A stretch of DNA of 64,000 nt, taken from positions 124,001 to 188,000 of the forward strand of contig CAZKVC010000006.1 of NCBI GenBank assembly GCA_964556115.1, read 5' to 3'. The position numbers and the translations under genes are program-made. How positions within the stretch are numbered: the stretch's first letter is position 1; each line of letters begins with the position of its first letter. The stretch is from Parvularcula sp964556115 (GTDB taxonomy: Bacteria; Pseudomonadota; Alphaproteobacteria; Caulobacterales; Parvularculaceae). This document shows, in pieces, positions 16,404-25,958 of this stretch. Under the pieces are notes generated by a model. That model had not been told where the DNA came from. It made no database searches and was given only the letters and a program-made list of their open reading frames with translations.

Positions 16404-17677
16404 TCCGCAAACTCACCGTTGTTCTGGGAGCCGTTGGACTGGCGGTCTTCTTCATTGCCGGCATCTCGCTGATGGGGGCGATGCGTCCCAAGCCCGAGAA
16501 GCAGGAACCCACCGTGGTCGCGCCGATCGCCTTCGTGAAGGAGGTCACCTACGCGCCGCTCAACCTCACGGTCCGCAGCCAGGGCGAGGTGAACCCCCGG
16601 CGCGAGATCCAGCTCGCCGCCCAGGTCGGCGGCCGGGTGGAAATGGTCTCGCCGGCCTTTGCCAATGGCGGTGTCTTCGAGAAAGGCGACATCCTGCTGA
16701 CGATCGAGGACGATGACTTCGCGCTTCAGGTGACCCGCGCCCAGGCCCAGGTCGCCCAGGCCGAACAGGCCCTTGCCGTCGAGGAAGCCGAAGGCGCCCT
16801 TGCCGCGCGCGATTACGAAGAGCTTTCCGGCCGGGACGCCAGCGAAGACCCCTCTCTTCTCGCCCTGCGCAAGCCGCAGCTCGCCAGCGCCCGGGCCGAC
16901 CTCGCCTCGGCCAAGGCCAATCTTCAGGACGCCCGGCTGGCGCTCCAGCGGACCAAGATCCGCGCGCCCTTCGACGGCCGTGTCCGCTCGATCAACGCCA
17001 ATGTCGGTCAGTTCGTCTCGCCGGGTGCCAATCTGGGCCAGATCTTCGCTACCGAGGTGGCAGAGGTCCGCCTGCCCCTGACCGACGATGACCTTGGCAA
17101 GCTGAACCTGCCCTTCGCCTTCACCTCGGCCGGCGGCGATGACGCGCCGCGTGTCACCCTGACGGCGGAAGTCGCAGGTCAGACCCGGACCTGGGAAGGC
17201 TTCGTGCGCCGCGTCGACGCCGCGATCGACAGCTCGACCCGCCAGATCGCCGCCATCGCGGAGGTTCAGGACCCTTACGGCGAGGGCTCCGATGACGGCT
17301 TCCCGCTGGCCTTCGGCCTCTTTGTCCGCGCCGAGATCGAAGGTCCCACCATCGAGCGGGCCACGGTGATTCCTGTCCTCGCTCTTCAGGATGACGGCTC
17401 GGTCTACGTCGTCGACGAGAACGACACGCTCCAGGTCAAGAACCCCACCGTCGTTGCGCGGGCCAGTGAAGGCCTCGTCGTCACCGATGGCCTCGCCGAA
17501 GGCGACCTTCTGGTGGTCAGCCCGGTCGGCTCCAGCGTCGGCGGAGAGATCAGGCCGCTTTACGAGGACGGTGAGAGCGCGAGCCGCAAGCCCGCCGCCC
17601 CCGCCCCGGATGACGAGAATGTCGGCGCGACGGCGAGCGCGGCCGGCAACAGCGAAGGCGCCGGAGCGAACCTATGA
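16400..17677 (+). CDS. RND efflux periplasmic adaptor (membrane fusion protein)
   Basis: A 425-residue adaptor linking the inner-membrane pump and outer-membrane channel. One N-terminal membrane segment (about residues 4-27) anchors it. A split lipoyl/barrel-sandwich domain (QLAAQVGGRVEMVSPAFANG and RTKIRAPFDGRVRSINANVG) flanks an alpha-helical hairpin rich in Ala, Gln and Glu (about residues 110-185). A beta-barrel and membrane-proximal domain follow, and the C-terminus is a disordered Ala/Gly/Glu tail. It overlaps both neighbours by four bases. Confidence 0.94.
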   Translation: MIRKLTVVLGAVGLAVFFIAGISLMGAMRPKPEKQEPTVVAPIAFVKEVTYAPLNLTVRSQGEVNPRREIQLAAQVGGRVEMVSPAFANGGVFEKGDILLTIEDDDFALQVTRAQAQVAQAEQALAVEEAEGALAARDYEELSGRDASEDPSLLALRKPQLASARADLASAKANLQDARLALQRTKIRAPFDGRVRSINANVGQFVSPGANLGQIFATEVAEVRLPLTDDDLGKLNLPFAFTSAGGDDAPRVTLTAEVAGQTRTWEGFVRRVDAAIDSSTRQIAAIAEVQDPYGEGSDDGFPLAFGLFVRAEIEGPTIERATVIPVLALQDDGSVYVVDENDTLQVKNPTVVARASEGLVVTDGLAEGDLLVVSPVGSSVGGEIRPLYEDGESASRKPAAPAPDDENVGATASAAGNSEGAGANL

Positions 17678-20600
17678 ACGGTTTCATCAACTGGTGGGCC
17701 AAGAACACGGTCGCCGCCAACCTGCTGATGATCTTCATCATCATCATCGGGACCCTGTCCTTCTTCACCCTCAGCCGCGAAGCGCAGCCTTCGGTCATTC
17801 CCCAGACCGTCGACGTCCGGGTCGCCTGGCCCGGCGCCTCGCCTACCGATGTGGAAGAGCAGATCATCCTTCGCATCGAGGAGGAGCTCGCCAATCTCGA
17901 CAACATCAAGGAGTTGAGCGCCACCGCGCGTGAGGGCAGCGCCTCCCTGACCGTGGAGATGGCCGAGGGCGGGGATTTCGATTCCTTCCTCAATGAGGTC
18001 AAGGCCCGCGTCGACGGCGTGAGCAACCTGCCCCAGGACAGCTTCCCGCCGGTCGTGGCCCGGACCAATTTCGGCAACAACCTCGCCTGGATCCAGCTTT
18101 CCGGCGATGTCGGCGAGCGCAAGCTCAACCGCCTTGCCCGCGAGATCCGCAACGAACTTGCCGCCCTTCCCGGCGGCACGCCCCTCGTCAATGTCCAGGG
18201 TGACCGCGACGAAGAGGTTTCGATCGAGGTGACCGAAGACGCGCTTCGCCGCTACGGGTTGACCTTCGATGAGGTGTCCGCGGCGGTACGCGGTGCCTCC
18301 CTCAATCTCTCCATGGGCGAGATCCGGACTGACGCAGGCAACATTCCCCTCGCCTCGCGCAACCTTGCCAACACCGAAGAAGAGTTCGGCGACATCGTCA
18401 TCCGCCAGAACCTCGACGGCTCGGTGATCCGGGTCCGCGATGTGGCCACCGTCATCGACGCCTTCCCCGACGCCAATTTCCGGTTCCGGATCGACGGCGA
18501 GCCGGGGATGATCATTCAGCTCAACCAGCCGCGCAACGCCAACCTGAAGACGATCATGAAGGCGGTGAACGGCTATCTCGAGCGCAAGCAGGCCGAGCTG
18601 CCCGATGGCGTCGAGCTGAAACTGCTCTTCACCCTCGAGGAATTCTATGACGGCCGGATGCGGATCGTCTCGGAGAACGCGTTCTTCGGTCTCCTCCTCG
18701 TCCTTGCCATCCTGATGCTGTTCCTGAGGCCCATCGTCGCCTTCTGGGTCGCGACAGGTATCGGCGTGGCCTTCGTCGGCACGTTCATCTTCATGCCGAT
18801 GCTCGGCGTCAGCCTCAACATGCTGTCGCTCTTCGGCCTTCTCCTGGTCATCGGTATCGTCGTCGACGACGCGCTGGTCGTCGGCGAGAGCATCACGCGC
18901 CAGGTCGAGATGGGGCGTCAGGGCCTCGACGCCGCAACCGTTGGTACACAGATCGTCGTCAAGCCGGTGGTCTTCGCGGTCCTGACGACCATGCTGGCCT
19001 TCTCGCCCTTCCTCTTCATCGGCGGCATGTTCAAGGCGTTCCTGGCGTCGATTTCCTGGACCATCATCCTCGCCCTGGCTTTCTCGCTGATCGAAAGCTT
19101 CCTGATCCTTCCGGCGCATCTCAGCCACCTGAAGCCGCCGTCGGACAAGGGTCTGCTGAAGTTCCAGCGCCGTTTTGCCGACGGCCTTCTCTGGTTCGCC
19201 GACCGGTTCTACCGTCCGCTGGTCAAGATGGCGATCCACGGCCGCGCGATCACGATCGTGCTTTTCCTCGGACTGTTGTCGACCTCGGTAGCCCTTGTCT
19301 CGCAAGGTTGGATACCGATCCGCTTCGACCCGGATATCGAGAACGATTTTCTCCAGATGAACGTGTCGATGCAGGAAGGCACGTCCTGGGCACGCACCCA
19401 GCAGGTCTATGACCAGATCTTGGCTGCCAATGACGAACTCGACCGAGTGCTGATCGAAAAGACAGGGAAGGACATATTCGAAAGCGCCCAGCTTTGGGGT
19501 TGGTCCGGCGGCATCAACGGGTTCAACGTCTTCGCCTCCGGCGACGAGCGCGGCATGACCATGGGCGAGATCGGGGATATCTACCGCGACATCATCGGGC
19601 CGATTCCCGATGCGCAGGAGATTTCGATAAGCGCGACCTTCTCGGACGGATCCAACCGCTTCATGCTGGCGATCGAGACCAATGATCTCGATCAGGCGGC
19701 GGCAGCGGCCGACGAGATCAAGACATTCCTCCGTTCGCAGGCGATCCTCTACGACGTCCGCGACAACCTGCAGTCACCCCTGGACGAGCTGCGGCTGAAC
19801 TTGCGTCCGGGTGCGGAACGCTTCGGCCTCACGGTGCAGGACGTCTCCCGGCAGCTCCGTCAGGCCTATTACGGCGAAGAGGTCCAGCGCCTGCCGCGCG
19901 AGGGTCAGGACGTGCGGGTGATGGTGCGCTATCCCCTCGAAACGCGGGAAAGCCTCGAAAGCCTCTATAACGACTTCCGCATCAGGACGGCCGATGGCCG
20001 CGAGATTCCCGTGGTCGAGGTGGTCGAGTTCGAAACAGGCCCCGCGGTGCGTTTCATCCGCCGGACGGACAGGAAACGCTCGGTCATGATCTCTGCGCGC
20101 ATCCGGGACGGTGCGGACGCGGGACCCCTGCGCGGCCAGTTCTATGGCAGTGTCGTGCCCGAGATCCTGCAGAAATACCCGGACGTGGACGTGGTCCGGC
20201 GCGGCGGCGACCAGGAACAGGCGGAGTTCTTCTCGTCATTCCTCGTCACCATGGCGGCTGCGCTTCTGGGTATGTACATGCTCCTCGCCATCGCTTTCGG
20301 AAGCTACTGGCAGCCGATCCTCATCATGTCGGCGATCCCCTTCGGCTTCATGGGGGCGGTCTTCGGCCACCTGATCTTTGGGGTGGACTTCTCGGTCTTC
20401 TCCTTTTTCGGGATCGCCGCGGCGGCAGGGGTCGTCGTCAACGACAACCTGGTGCTGGTCGATTACGTCAACCGCCTGCGGGCACAGGGAGCGGGCGCCT
20501 TCGCAGCTTTGGTGGAAGCGGGAACCGTCCGTTTCCGGCCGATCCTCCTGACCTCGGTGACGACTTTCATCGGGCTCCTGCCGATCCTCCTCGAACGGTC

Positions 20601-20829
20601 GATCGACGCGGAGTTCCTGAAGCCGGTGGTCATCAGCCTTGCCTTCGGGGTTGCCTTCGCGCTCTTCGTAACGCTGTTCTTCGTGCCCGCAATGTATGCG
20701 GCGGGTGCGGACATCGCCCGGTTCATGCGGTCGATCTGGACGGGCGAGCGCCAGCCGCGCCTCGGCGAAGGCGCTTCCCTCGAAGATCTGCCGGAGATCC
20801 GCGGCGCCGAACACCAGCCGGCGGAATGA
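17674..20829 (+). CDS. RND-family inner-membrane efflux transporter
   Basis: A 1051-residue proton-driven pump of the AcrB/HAE superfamily with the usual duplicated plan: TM1, a large periplasmic porter domain, TM2-6, TM7, a second porter domain, TM8-12. TM4 carries VIGIVVDDALVVGESI with the paired aspartates of the proton relay; the equivalent position of the second half reads GVVVNDNLVLVDYV. The sequence is closest in style to the Ala/Gly-rich RND pumps with an adaptor of the AcrA type; substrates cannot be predicted. It is the last gene of the operon and a terminator lies about 100 bases downstream. Confidence 0.95.
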   Translation: MNGFINWWAKNTVAANLLMIFIIIIGTLSFFTLSREAQPSVIPQTVDVRVAWPGASPTDVEEQIILRIEEELANLDNIKELSATAREGSASLTVEMAEGGDFDSFLNEVKARVDGVSNLPQDSFPPVVARTNFGNNLAWIQLSGDVGERKLNRLAREIRNELAALPGGTPLVNVQGDRDEEVSIEVTEDALRRYGLTFDEVSAAVRGASLNLSMGEIRTDAGNIPLASRNLANTEEEFGDIVIRQNLDGSVIRVRDVATVIDAFPDANFRFRIDGEPGMIIQLNQPRNANLKTIMKAVNGYLERKQAELPDGVELKLLFTLEEFYDGRMRIVSENAFFGLLLVLAILMLFLRPIVAFWVATGIGVAFVGTFIFMPMLGVSLNMLSLFGLLLVIGIVVDDALVVGESITRQVEMGRQGLDAATVGTQIVVKPVVFAVLTTMLAFSPFLFIGGMFKAFLASISWTIILALAFSLIESFLILPAHLSHLKPPSDKGLLKFQRRFADGLLWFADRFYRPLVKMAIHGRAITIVLFLGLLSTSVALVSQGWIPIRFDPDIENDFLQMNVSMQEGTSWARTQQVYDQILAANDELDRVLIEKTGKDIFESAQLWGWSGGINGFNVFASGDERGMTMGEIGDIYRDIIGPIPDAQEISISATFSDGSNRFMLAIETNDLDQAAAAADEIKTFLRSQAILYDVRDNLQSPLDELRLNLRPGAERFGLTVQDVSRQLRQAYYGEEVQRLPREGQDVRVMVRYPLETRESLESLYNDFRIRTADGREIPVVEVVEFETGPAVRFIRRTDRKRSVMISARIRDGADAGPLRGQFYGSVVPEILQKYPDVDVVRRGGDQEQAEFFSSFLVTMAAALLGMYMLLAIAFGSYWQPILIMSAIPFGFMGAVFGHLIFGVDFSVFSFFGIAAAAGVVVNDNLVLVDYVNRLRAQGAGAFAALVEAGTVRFRPILLTSVTTFIGLLPILLERSIDAEFLKPVVISLAFGVAFALFVTLFFVPAMYAAGADIARFMRSIWTGERQPRLGEGASLEDLPEIRGAEHQPAE

Positions 20830-20927
20830 AGACGGGGCCATCCGGCCTTCATCTTCGCTTAACCTTACCGGTTCATGCCTTAAGGGTCTTCTTCTCCCAG
20901 GAAGACAATACCCACCATACCCCCAAG

Positions 20928-20964
20928 GGACGGCCTCGCTCACGCGGGGCCGTTTCTTTTTGCA
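20928..20964 (+). terminator. Intrinsic terminator of the RND operon
   Basis: ACGGCCTCG and CGGGGCCGT pair around a short loop and are followed by TTCTTTTT. Position and orientation fit the end of the efflux operon, before the Asn and Thr tRNA genes. Confidence 0.85.
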
Positions 20965-21041
20965 GGATCAGGGAAAAAGTACGGGCCGGACCGATTTCGG
21001 CCTTTTCAGCGGCGTTCAGGTGCGCTATCCGCGCCGCTCAT

Positions 21042-21116
21042 TCCGGTGTAGCTCAGTGGTAGAGCAAGCGACTGTTAATCGCTGGGTCGGGGGTTCGAAT
21101 CCCTCCACCGGAGCCA
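21042..21116 (+). tRNA. tRNA-Asn (GTT)
   Basis: Acceptor TCCGGTG/CACCGGA, D arm GCTC/GAGC, anticodon stem AGCGA/TCGCT around CTGTTAA with anticodon GTT at 21074-21076, T arm GGGGGTTCGAATCCCTC, discriminator G and encoded CCA. Confidence 0.97.
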
Positions 21117-21165
21117 TCCACCCCTGATTGATTTTCCCATCGGTTTGCGGCAGCACCGCATCAAT

Positions 21166-21241
21166 GCCCCTATAGCTCAGCTGGTAGAGCAACTGATTTG
21201 TAATCAGTAGGTCGTTCGTTCGAGTCGGACTGGGGGCACCA
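21166..21241 (+). tRNA. tRNA-Thr (TGT)
   Basis: Acceptor GCCCCTA/TGGGGGC, D arm GCTC/GAGC, anticodon stem ACTGA/TCAGT around TTTGTAA with anticodon TGT at 21199-21201, T arm GTTCGTTCGAGTCGGAC, discriminator A and encoded CCA. It lies 49 bases after tRNA-Asn and may be co-transcribed with it. Confidence 0.97.
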
Positions 21242-21275
21242 CTGCCGACGGTCGTACCCAACCGGATGGTCAGCG

Positions 21276-22430
21276 ATGTCTTCTTCAAACCATGCCTTTC
21301 TGAATGAGAGTGCCCGGCTGCTCGAATGGTTTCGCGGCGATGCCCTTCAGCTTTGGAGCACGGGCGCCCTCGACACAGATCACGGTGGCTATCACGAAGC
21401 GCTGCACCACGACGGCAGGCCACGCACGGATGAGCCCAAGCGGCTGCGGGTGCAGGCCCGGCAGGCCTTCAGCTTCGCACGAGCCGCGCGTCTTGGGCTG
21501 ATGGAAGACGGGGCTGCGAAAACGGCCTCGGATGCCGGGTGGCGGTTCATGATCGACCACGGCCTCAAACCGCACACGTCAGGCGCGCCTTCCTTCGTCC
21601 ATGTCCTTCATTCGGACGGGGCGGTGAAGGACGACCTGCGCGATCTCTATGACCATGCCTTCGTCCTCCTCGCCGCCGCCGAGCGGAGCCAGGTTTTCTC
21701 GGACCCTGAGGCGGGAGAGATCGCCGGTACGGCGGAAGCCTTCCTCGGCAAGCTTGCCAAGGACAGGGGCGGCTTCGACGAGAATGCCGAGGCCACCCTG
21801 CCCCGGCGGCAGAACCCGCATATGCATCTTCTCGAAGCCGGCCTCGCCTGGCGCGGCGCAGAAGAACGGCCGTTCATGGAAGGCGCTCTCGGCGCCGTCC
21901 TTAATCTTTTCGATCGGTGTTTCTTCGATCCGGCGGAGGGCGTCCTCCTCGAGTTCTTCACGGAGGACTGGGGAATTGACGCCGACAAGGGCGCGATCAT
22001 CGAGCCGGGCCACATGGCCGAATGGGTCTGGCTGCTGGATGAAGCAGATCACGGGCCTGCGGAGCTTCTCGTGCAACTGATGCGAAGAGCGCGCGCGACC
22101 GGACTCTACGAGCGCACCGGCCTTCTTGCCGATAGCGTCGATATGGCGACCGGCGAGAAAAGCCGGGACTGCCGTCTCTGGCCCCAGACCGAGCAGATCC
22201 GCGCGGCCATGGTGCTCTTCCGCCGGACGGGCGAAGAAGCCTGGCTGGACCTCGCAGCCGATCTTATCGCGCGCTTCTTCGAACTCTATCTCAGTACACC
22301 CGCCCGGGGCGGCTGGTACGACCGCCTCGATGCGGACGGCAAGGTCCTGTCGGACAGGATGCCGACCAGCCTTCTTTATCACCTCATCACGGTGGTGGAC
22401 GAAGCGCACAAGCTCAGAGGCCGTCTCTAA
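21276..22430 (+). CDS. AGE-family sugar epimerase/isomerase
   Basis: A 384-residue (alpha/alpha)6-barrel protein of the N-acylglucosamine 2-epimerase / mannose isomerase family. Diagnostic blocks are RLRVQARQAFSF, NPHMHLLEAGLAW, IIEPGHMAEWVWLL and CRLWPQTEQIRA, which contain the His, Glu and Arg residues of the active-site pocket. Such enzymes interconvert mannose and fructose, mannose-6-phosphate, or N-acylhexosamines; the exact substrate is not readable. It precedes UDP-glucose dehydrogenase by 66 bases, so supply of cell-surface sugars is likely. Confidence 0.88.
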   Translation: MSSSNHAFLNESARLLEWFRGDALQLWSTGALDTDHGGYHEALHHDGRPRTDEPKRLRVQARQAFSFARAARLGLMEDGAAKTASDAGWRFMIDHGLKPHTSGAPSFVHVLHSDGAVKDDLRDLYDHAFVLLAAAERSQVFSDPEAGEIAGTAEAFLGKLAKDRGGFDENAEATLPRRQNPHMHLLEAGLAWRGAEERPFMEGALGAVLNLFDRCFFDPAEGVLLEFFTEDWGIDADKGAIIEPGHMAEWVWLLDEADHGPAELLVQLMRRARATGLYERTGLLADSVDMATGEKSRDCRLWPQTEQIRAAMVLFRRTGEEAWLDLAADLIARFFELYLSTPARGGWYDRLDADGKVLSDRMPTSLLYHLITVVDEAHKLRGRL

Positions 22431-22496
22431 CGCACGAGGCTGGTCTTTTCGCCAGCGGGGCATTAGGGCTGCGGCTTCGCCACGAAAGGTTTCTCC

Positions 22497-23819
22497 ATGC
22501 GCGTCGCGATGATCGGCACAGGCTATGTAGGCCTGGTCTCCGGAGCCTGTTTTTCCGATTTCGGCCATGAGGTGATCTGCGTCGACAAGGACGCAGGCAA
22601 GATCGAGCGGCTCCTGGACGGGATCATGCCGATCTACGAACCCGGCCTCGACGCGCTGGTCGCCAAGAACGTCAAGGCCGGCCGGCTCTCCTTCACCACG
22701 GATATCGCCAGCGCCGTGCCCGATGTGGACGCCGTCTTCATCGCTGTCGGCACGCCTTCGCGGCGTGGGGACGGCCATGCCGACCTCAGCTACGTCTATG
22801 CCGCCGCCGAAGAGATCGCCCGGTCGATCAAGGGCTATACGGTCGTCGTGACCAAATCGACCGTGCCGGTGGGAACGGGCCGTGAGGTGGAAGACGTCAT
22901 CACCCGGACACGCCCGGACCTCGAACCGGGCAAGGATTTTTCCGTCGCGTCGAACCCCGAGTTCCTGCGCGAGGGCGCCGCGATCAGCGACTTCAAGCGG
23001 CCCGACCGGGTCGTGGTGGGCACCCAGGACGAAAAGGCGCGCGCCGTGATGCGCGAGCTCTACCGTCCGCTCTACCTCAACGAAACGCCCATTCTGTTCA
23101 CCGACCGTCAGACCTCTGAGTTGACGAAATACGCAGCCAATGCCTTCCTCGCGACCAAGATAACCTTCATCAACGAGATCGCGGATCTCTGCGAGAAGGT
23201 TGGCGCCGACGTTCAGCAGGTGGCCAAGGGCATCGGTCTTGATGGCCGCATCGGCGCGAAGTTCCTGCATGCCGGACCGGGCTATGGCGGAAGCTGTTTT
23301 CCCAAGGACACGCTGGCCCTGACCAAGACGGCGGAGGAGAACAACGCCGAGCTGTCGATCGTCAACGCCGTCGTGGAAGCCAATGCAAGGCGCAAGAAGG
23401 CGATGGCCGACCGCGTCATCGACGCCCTTGGCAAGAACAGCGAAGGCAAGACGGTCGCAGTGCTGGGCCTGACCTTCAAGCCGAACACGGACGACATGCG
23501 GGACAGCCCGAGCCTCGATATCATCCCTATCCTGAAGGATGCCGGACTGACGGTCAAAGCCCATGACCCGGAAGGTATGGAAGAGGCGCGCAAGCTTCTC
23601 GGCGAGGACGGGATCACCTATTGCGAGGGACCGTACGAAACGCTCGAGGGTGCTGACGTGGCTGTCATCGTGACCGAATGGGACATCTACCGGGCGCTCG
23701 ACACGCGCCGCCTCAAGGAGGTGATGAACGCGCCGGTCATCGTTGATCTTCGCAACATCTACGAGCCCGACCATATGCGTCAGGACGGTTTCACCTACAC
23801 CTCGATCGGCCGCGGCTAG
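22497..23819 (+). CDS. ugd: UDP-glucose 6-dehydrogenase
   Basis: Oxidises UDP-glucose twice to UDP-glucuronate using NAD, in the cytoplasm. The 440-residue protein starts with a Rossmann motif IGTGYVGLVSGACFSDFGHE. The catalytic cysteine lies in GYGGSCFPKDTLAL, and TKSTVPVGTG and FLREGAAISDF are family blocks. The product feeds exopolysaccharide or lipopolysaccharide synthesis. Its stop and the stop of the convergent rmlD-like gene share a CTAG tetranucleotide. Confidence 0.97.
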   Translation: MRVAMIGTGYVGLVSGACFSDFGHEVICVDKDAGKIERLLDGIMPIYEPGLDALVAKNVKAGRLSFTTDIASAVPDVDAVFIAVGTPSRRGDGHADLSYVYAAAEEIARSIKGYTVVVTKSTVPVGTGREVEDVITRTRPDLEPGKDFSVASNPEFLREGAAISDFKRPDRVVVGTQDEKARAVMRELYRPLYLNETPILFTDRQTSELTKYAANAFLATKITFINEIADLCEKVGADVQQVAKGIGLDGRIGAKFLHAGPGYGGSCFPKDTLALTKTAEENNAELSIVNAVVEANARRKKAMADRVIDALGKNSEGKTVAVLGLTFKPNTDDMRDSPSLDIIPILKDAGLTVKAHDPEGMEEARKLLGEDGITYCEGPYETLEGADVAVIVTEWDIYRALDTRRLKEVMNAPVIVDLRNIYEPDHMRQDGFTYTSIGRG

Positions 23820-24700
23820 GCGTCAGCTTCGGCGAGGACGCGGCCAACGATCCCCGCGACCTCGCGGCGCCAGTCGGGCAGGGCGAGGCCGAAACGCTTC
23901 TGCGTTTCCGTGCAATCGAGAACGGAGTAGGATGGCCGTTTGGCAGGGGTCGGATAGTCGGCGCTCGGAATTGGGTTGACCGTCGCAGATGGCCCGCCCT
24001 GGGTCCGGCTTTCCTCGAAGATCGCTTCGGCGAAACCCGCCCAGCTCGTCTCGCCGCTTGCGGTCAGGTGATAGGTGCCCCAGGGCGCACTGCCCTCTTT
24101 CAGACTTTCAGCGACGCTCAGCAGGCTCTCGGCGATCAGGGTCGAGGTGGTCGGGCAGCCCCTCTGGTCTGCGACCACATTCAACGTGTCGCGATCCTTT
24201 GCCAGGCGCAGCATCGTCCTCAGGAAGTTCTTGCCAAAAGGCCCGTAGACCCAGGCGGTACGGAAAATGAGGTGCTCGGGATTGCCAGCGCTGACCGCTT
24301 CCTCGCCCGCAAGTTTCGATCGTCCGTAGACACCGAGGGGCGCCGTCGCCGCGTCTGGCGGGATGGGGCCCTGCGCCTCTCCGTCGAACACATAGTCCGT
24401 TGAAAGATGGATCAGGGGAAGACCGCGGGCAGCTGTCTCCTCCGCGAGCATGCCGGGCCCTTCCGCGTTGAGAGCAAAGGCTGCCGCCTCGTCCGTCTCG
24501 GCCTGGTCCACGGCCGTGTAGGCCGCGGCGTTGATGACGATCTTAGGCGCCGCCCCGTCCAGCGCTTCGCAGATCGAGGCGCGGCGCGTCAGGTCGAGGA
24601 CGGGACGGCCTCGCGCCTTGAGGTCGAGGCCGCGCCGACGCCCTGCTTCCGCGAGGCTTTGCGCAACCTGTCCCTCACTGCCGACGACCAGGATCGTCAT
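23816..24700 (-). CDS. rfbD: dTDP-4-dehydrorhamnose reductase-like (RmlD/RfbD family)
   Basis: A 294-residue SDR protein of the RmlD family, which makes dTDP-L-rhamnose by NAD(P)H-dependent reduction. Seen are a GSEGQVAQ nucleotide loop, LSTDYVFDG, the catalytic YGRSKLAGE (Tyr-x-x-x-Lys), FRTAWVYGPFGKNF and QRGCPTTST. No rfbA, rfbB or rfbC lies nearby, so the pathway would be split, or the enzyme may reduce another nucleotide sugar. It follows the saccharopine-dehydrogenase-like gene on minus after 24 bases. Confidence 0.88.
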   Translation of the reverse strand: MTILVVGSEGQVAQSLAEAGRRRGLDLKARGRPVLDLTRRASICEALDGAAPKIVINAAAYTAVDQAETDEAAAFALNAEGPGMLAEETAARGLPLIHLSTDYVFDGEAQGPIPPDAATAPLGVYGRSKLAGEEAVSAGNPEHLIFRTAWVYGPFGKNFLRTMLRLAKDRDTLNVVADQRGCPTTSTLIAESLLSVAESLKEGSAPWGTYHLTASGETSWAGFAEAIFEESRTQGGPSATVNPIPSADYPTPAKRPSYSVLDCTETQKRFGLALPDWRREVAGIVGRVLAEADA

Positions 24701-24724
24701 TGCGGCGTCCCAGAGCGAGCGGCC

Positions 24725-25882
24725 TCAGGCATCGTCGGCCGTTTCAAAGGTGACGCCAGCGCGGCTGTGAAGCCGCTCCATCAGGGCCGTACCGAGCACC
24801 GCCGCGGGGGTGTAGATGCCGCCCTCGCCTTCCGGCCGGTCTTCGTTCAGCGCGATCGCGGTCTCCGAGATCATTTTCGAGGTCGAGCCGTAGCCCGGGT
24901 CCCGGTCGCCCTTCACCCGCGTGACGAAGCGCCCGTCGCCGCTCCGTGCGATCAGGTCGAGGGTGTAGCGCCCGCTATCCCGTTCCTCCTTGGACGGACC
25001 CTCGCCGGGCTTCGGCCCGTCATCACTGCCGAGGGACTTCTCTGCCGCGATGGCTTCCGCCCGGCGTTCGCCGTCGCTGCCTGGACCGACGGGGATCATC
25101 TCGTCATAGACCAGCCCCTCACCATAGGCATGGCCCTGAAGATAGTTCGAGCGATGAACGTTCTTGGTGTTGATCGCCGCCATGATGAAGGGGGCGAGCC
25201 AGGTTTCCTCTTCCTCGTCGTAATGCGGTTTGAGGCCGCTCGGCTGGCGTGGCCCCTCGAAACCGGGGCAGAGAGAGAACGGGTTCTTCAGGTCTTCGAG
25301 GACCTGGGGATTGGTGAAGGCCGCCTTCATCGTCGCCTTCAGGCTCGCCGCCGTACCGCCGGAGAAGGTCCCCTTCATCTCGCGCACGAAGAGCTTCACC
25401 CGCTCGGCAGGCGCGCCGGCCTCGTCCTTGATGCGGTTCTGAAGGTGCAGCATGCCGAGGTCGGAGGGAATGGAATCGAAGCCGCAGGAGAAGACGATCC
25501 GCGCGCCTGATGCCTTGGCCGCGTCCTGGCTTTCGCGGATCTTTTCGGCCATCCATGCGGGCTCTCCGCAGAGATCGCAATAGTCCGTACCCGCTTCGAT
25601 GCAGGCGGCAAGGAGCTTGTCGCCGTAGAGCTGGTAGGGGCCGGCGAGGGTGATGACCGTCCTCGCCCTTTCGGCCAGGGTTCGGAGAGCGTCCCCGTCA
25701 TCCCCGTCAGCAGTCAGGATTTCCGCATCGAGGCCCAGCTCGTCGCGCACGGCCTTCACCTTGTCGCCGTTCCGCCCCGCCATCGCGAAGCTCTTATGTC
25801 CGATCGAGCCGAGATATTCGGCGACCAGCCGCCCGGTGAAACCGCTCGCGCCGTAAACGACGATGTCGAAATCCTTCGCCAT
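24725..25882 (-). CDS. Saccharopine dehydrogenase-like NADP-binding protein
   Basis: A 385-residue protein of the saccharopine-dehydrogenase-like / trans-acting enoyl reductase family. The Rossmann motif is VYGASGFTGRLVAEYL, followed by LAGPYQLYG, YCDLCGEPAWM and SCGFDSIPSDLGM, all characteristic. True saccharopine dehydrogenases are only distant relatives; bacterial members of this branch are associated with lipid metabolism, and the substrate is unknown. It probably forms an operon with the RmlD-like gene downstream and follows der by 76 bases on the same strand. Confidence 0.85.
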   Translation of the reverse strand: MAKDFDIVVYGASGFTGRLVAEYLGSIGHKSFAMAGRNGDKVKAVRDELGLDAEILTADGDDGDALRTLAERARTVITLAGPYQLYGDKLLAACIEAGTDYCDLCGEPAWMAEKIRESQDAAKASGARIVFSCGFDSIPSDLGMLHLQNRIKDEAGAPAERVKLFVREMKGTFSGGTAASLKATMKAAFTNPQVLEDLKNPFSLCPGFEGPRQPSGLKPHYDEEEETWLAPFIMAAINTKNVHRSNYLQGHAYGEGLVYDEMIPVGPGSDGERRAEAIAAEKSLGSDDGPKPGEGPSKEERDSGRYTLDLIARSGDGRFVTRVKGDRDPGYGSTSKMISETAIALNEDRPEGEGGIYTPAAVLGTALMERLHSRAGVTFETADDA

Positions 25883-25958
25883 GAAGTGCCTCCAGAGTTG
25901 TTCTAGCAGGTTGAGCGCGGTTCACCGTCCCGGCGCAAGGGCCGGATGTAGCGGCCGG

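Noticed and set aside
17560..19305. 581-codon minus frame opposite the RND pump
   Set aside because: Asp/Arg/His-rich shadow of a well-conserved transporter on plus.
21579..23774. 731-codon minus-strand frame opposite the sugar epimerase and ugd
   Set aside because: It spans two well-identified genes on plus and shows no protein-family signal.
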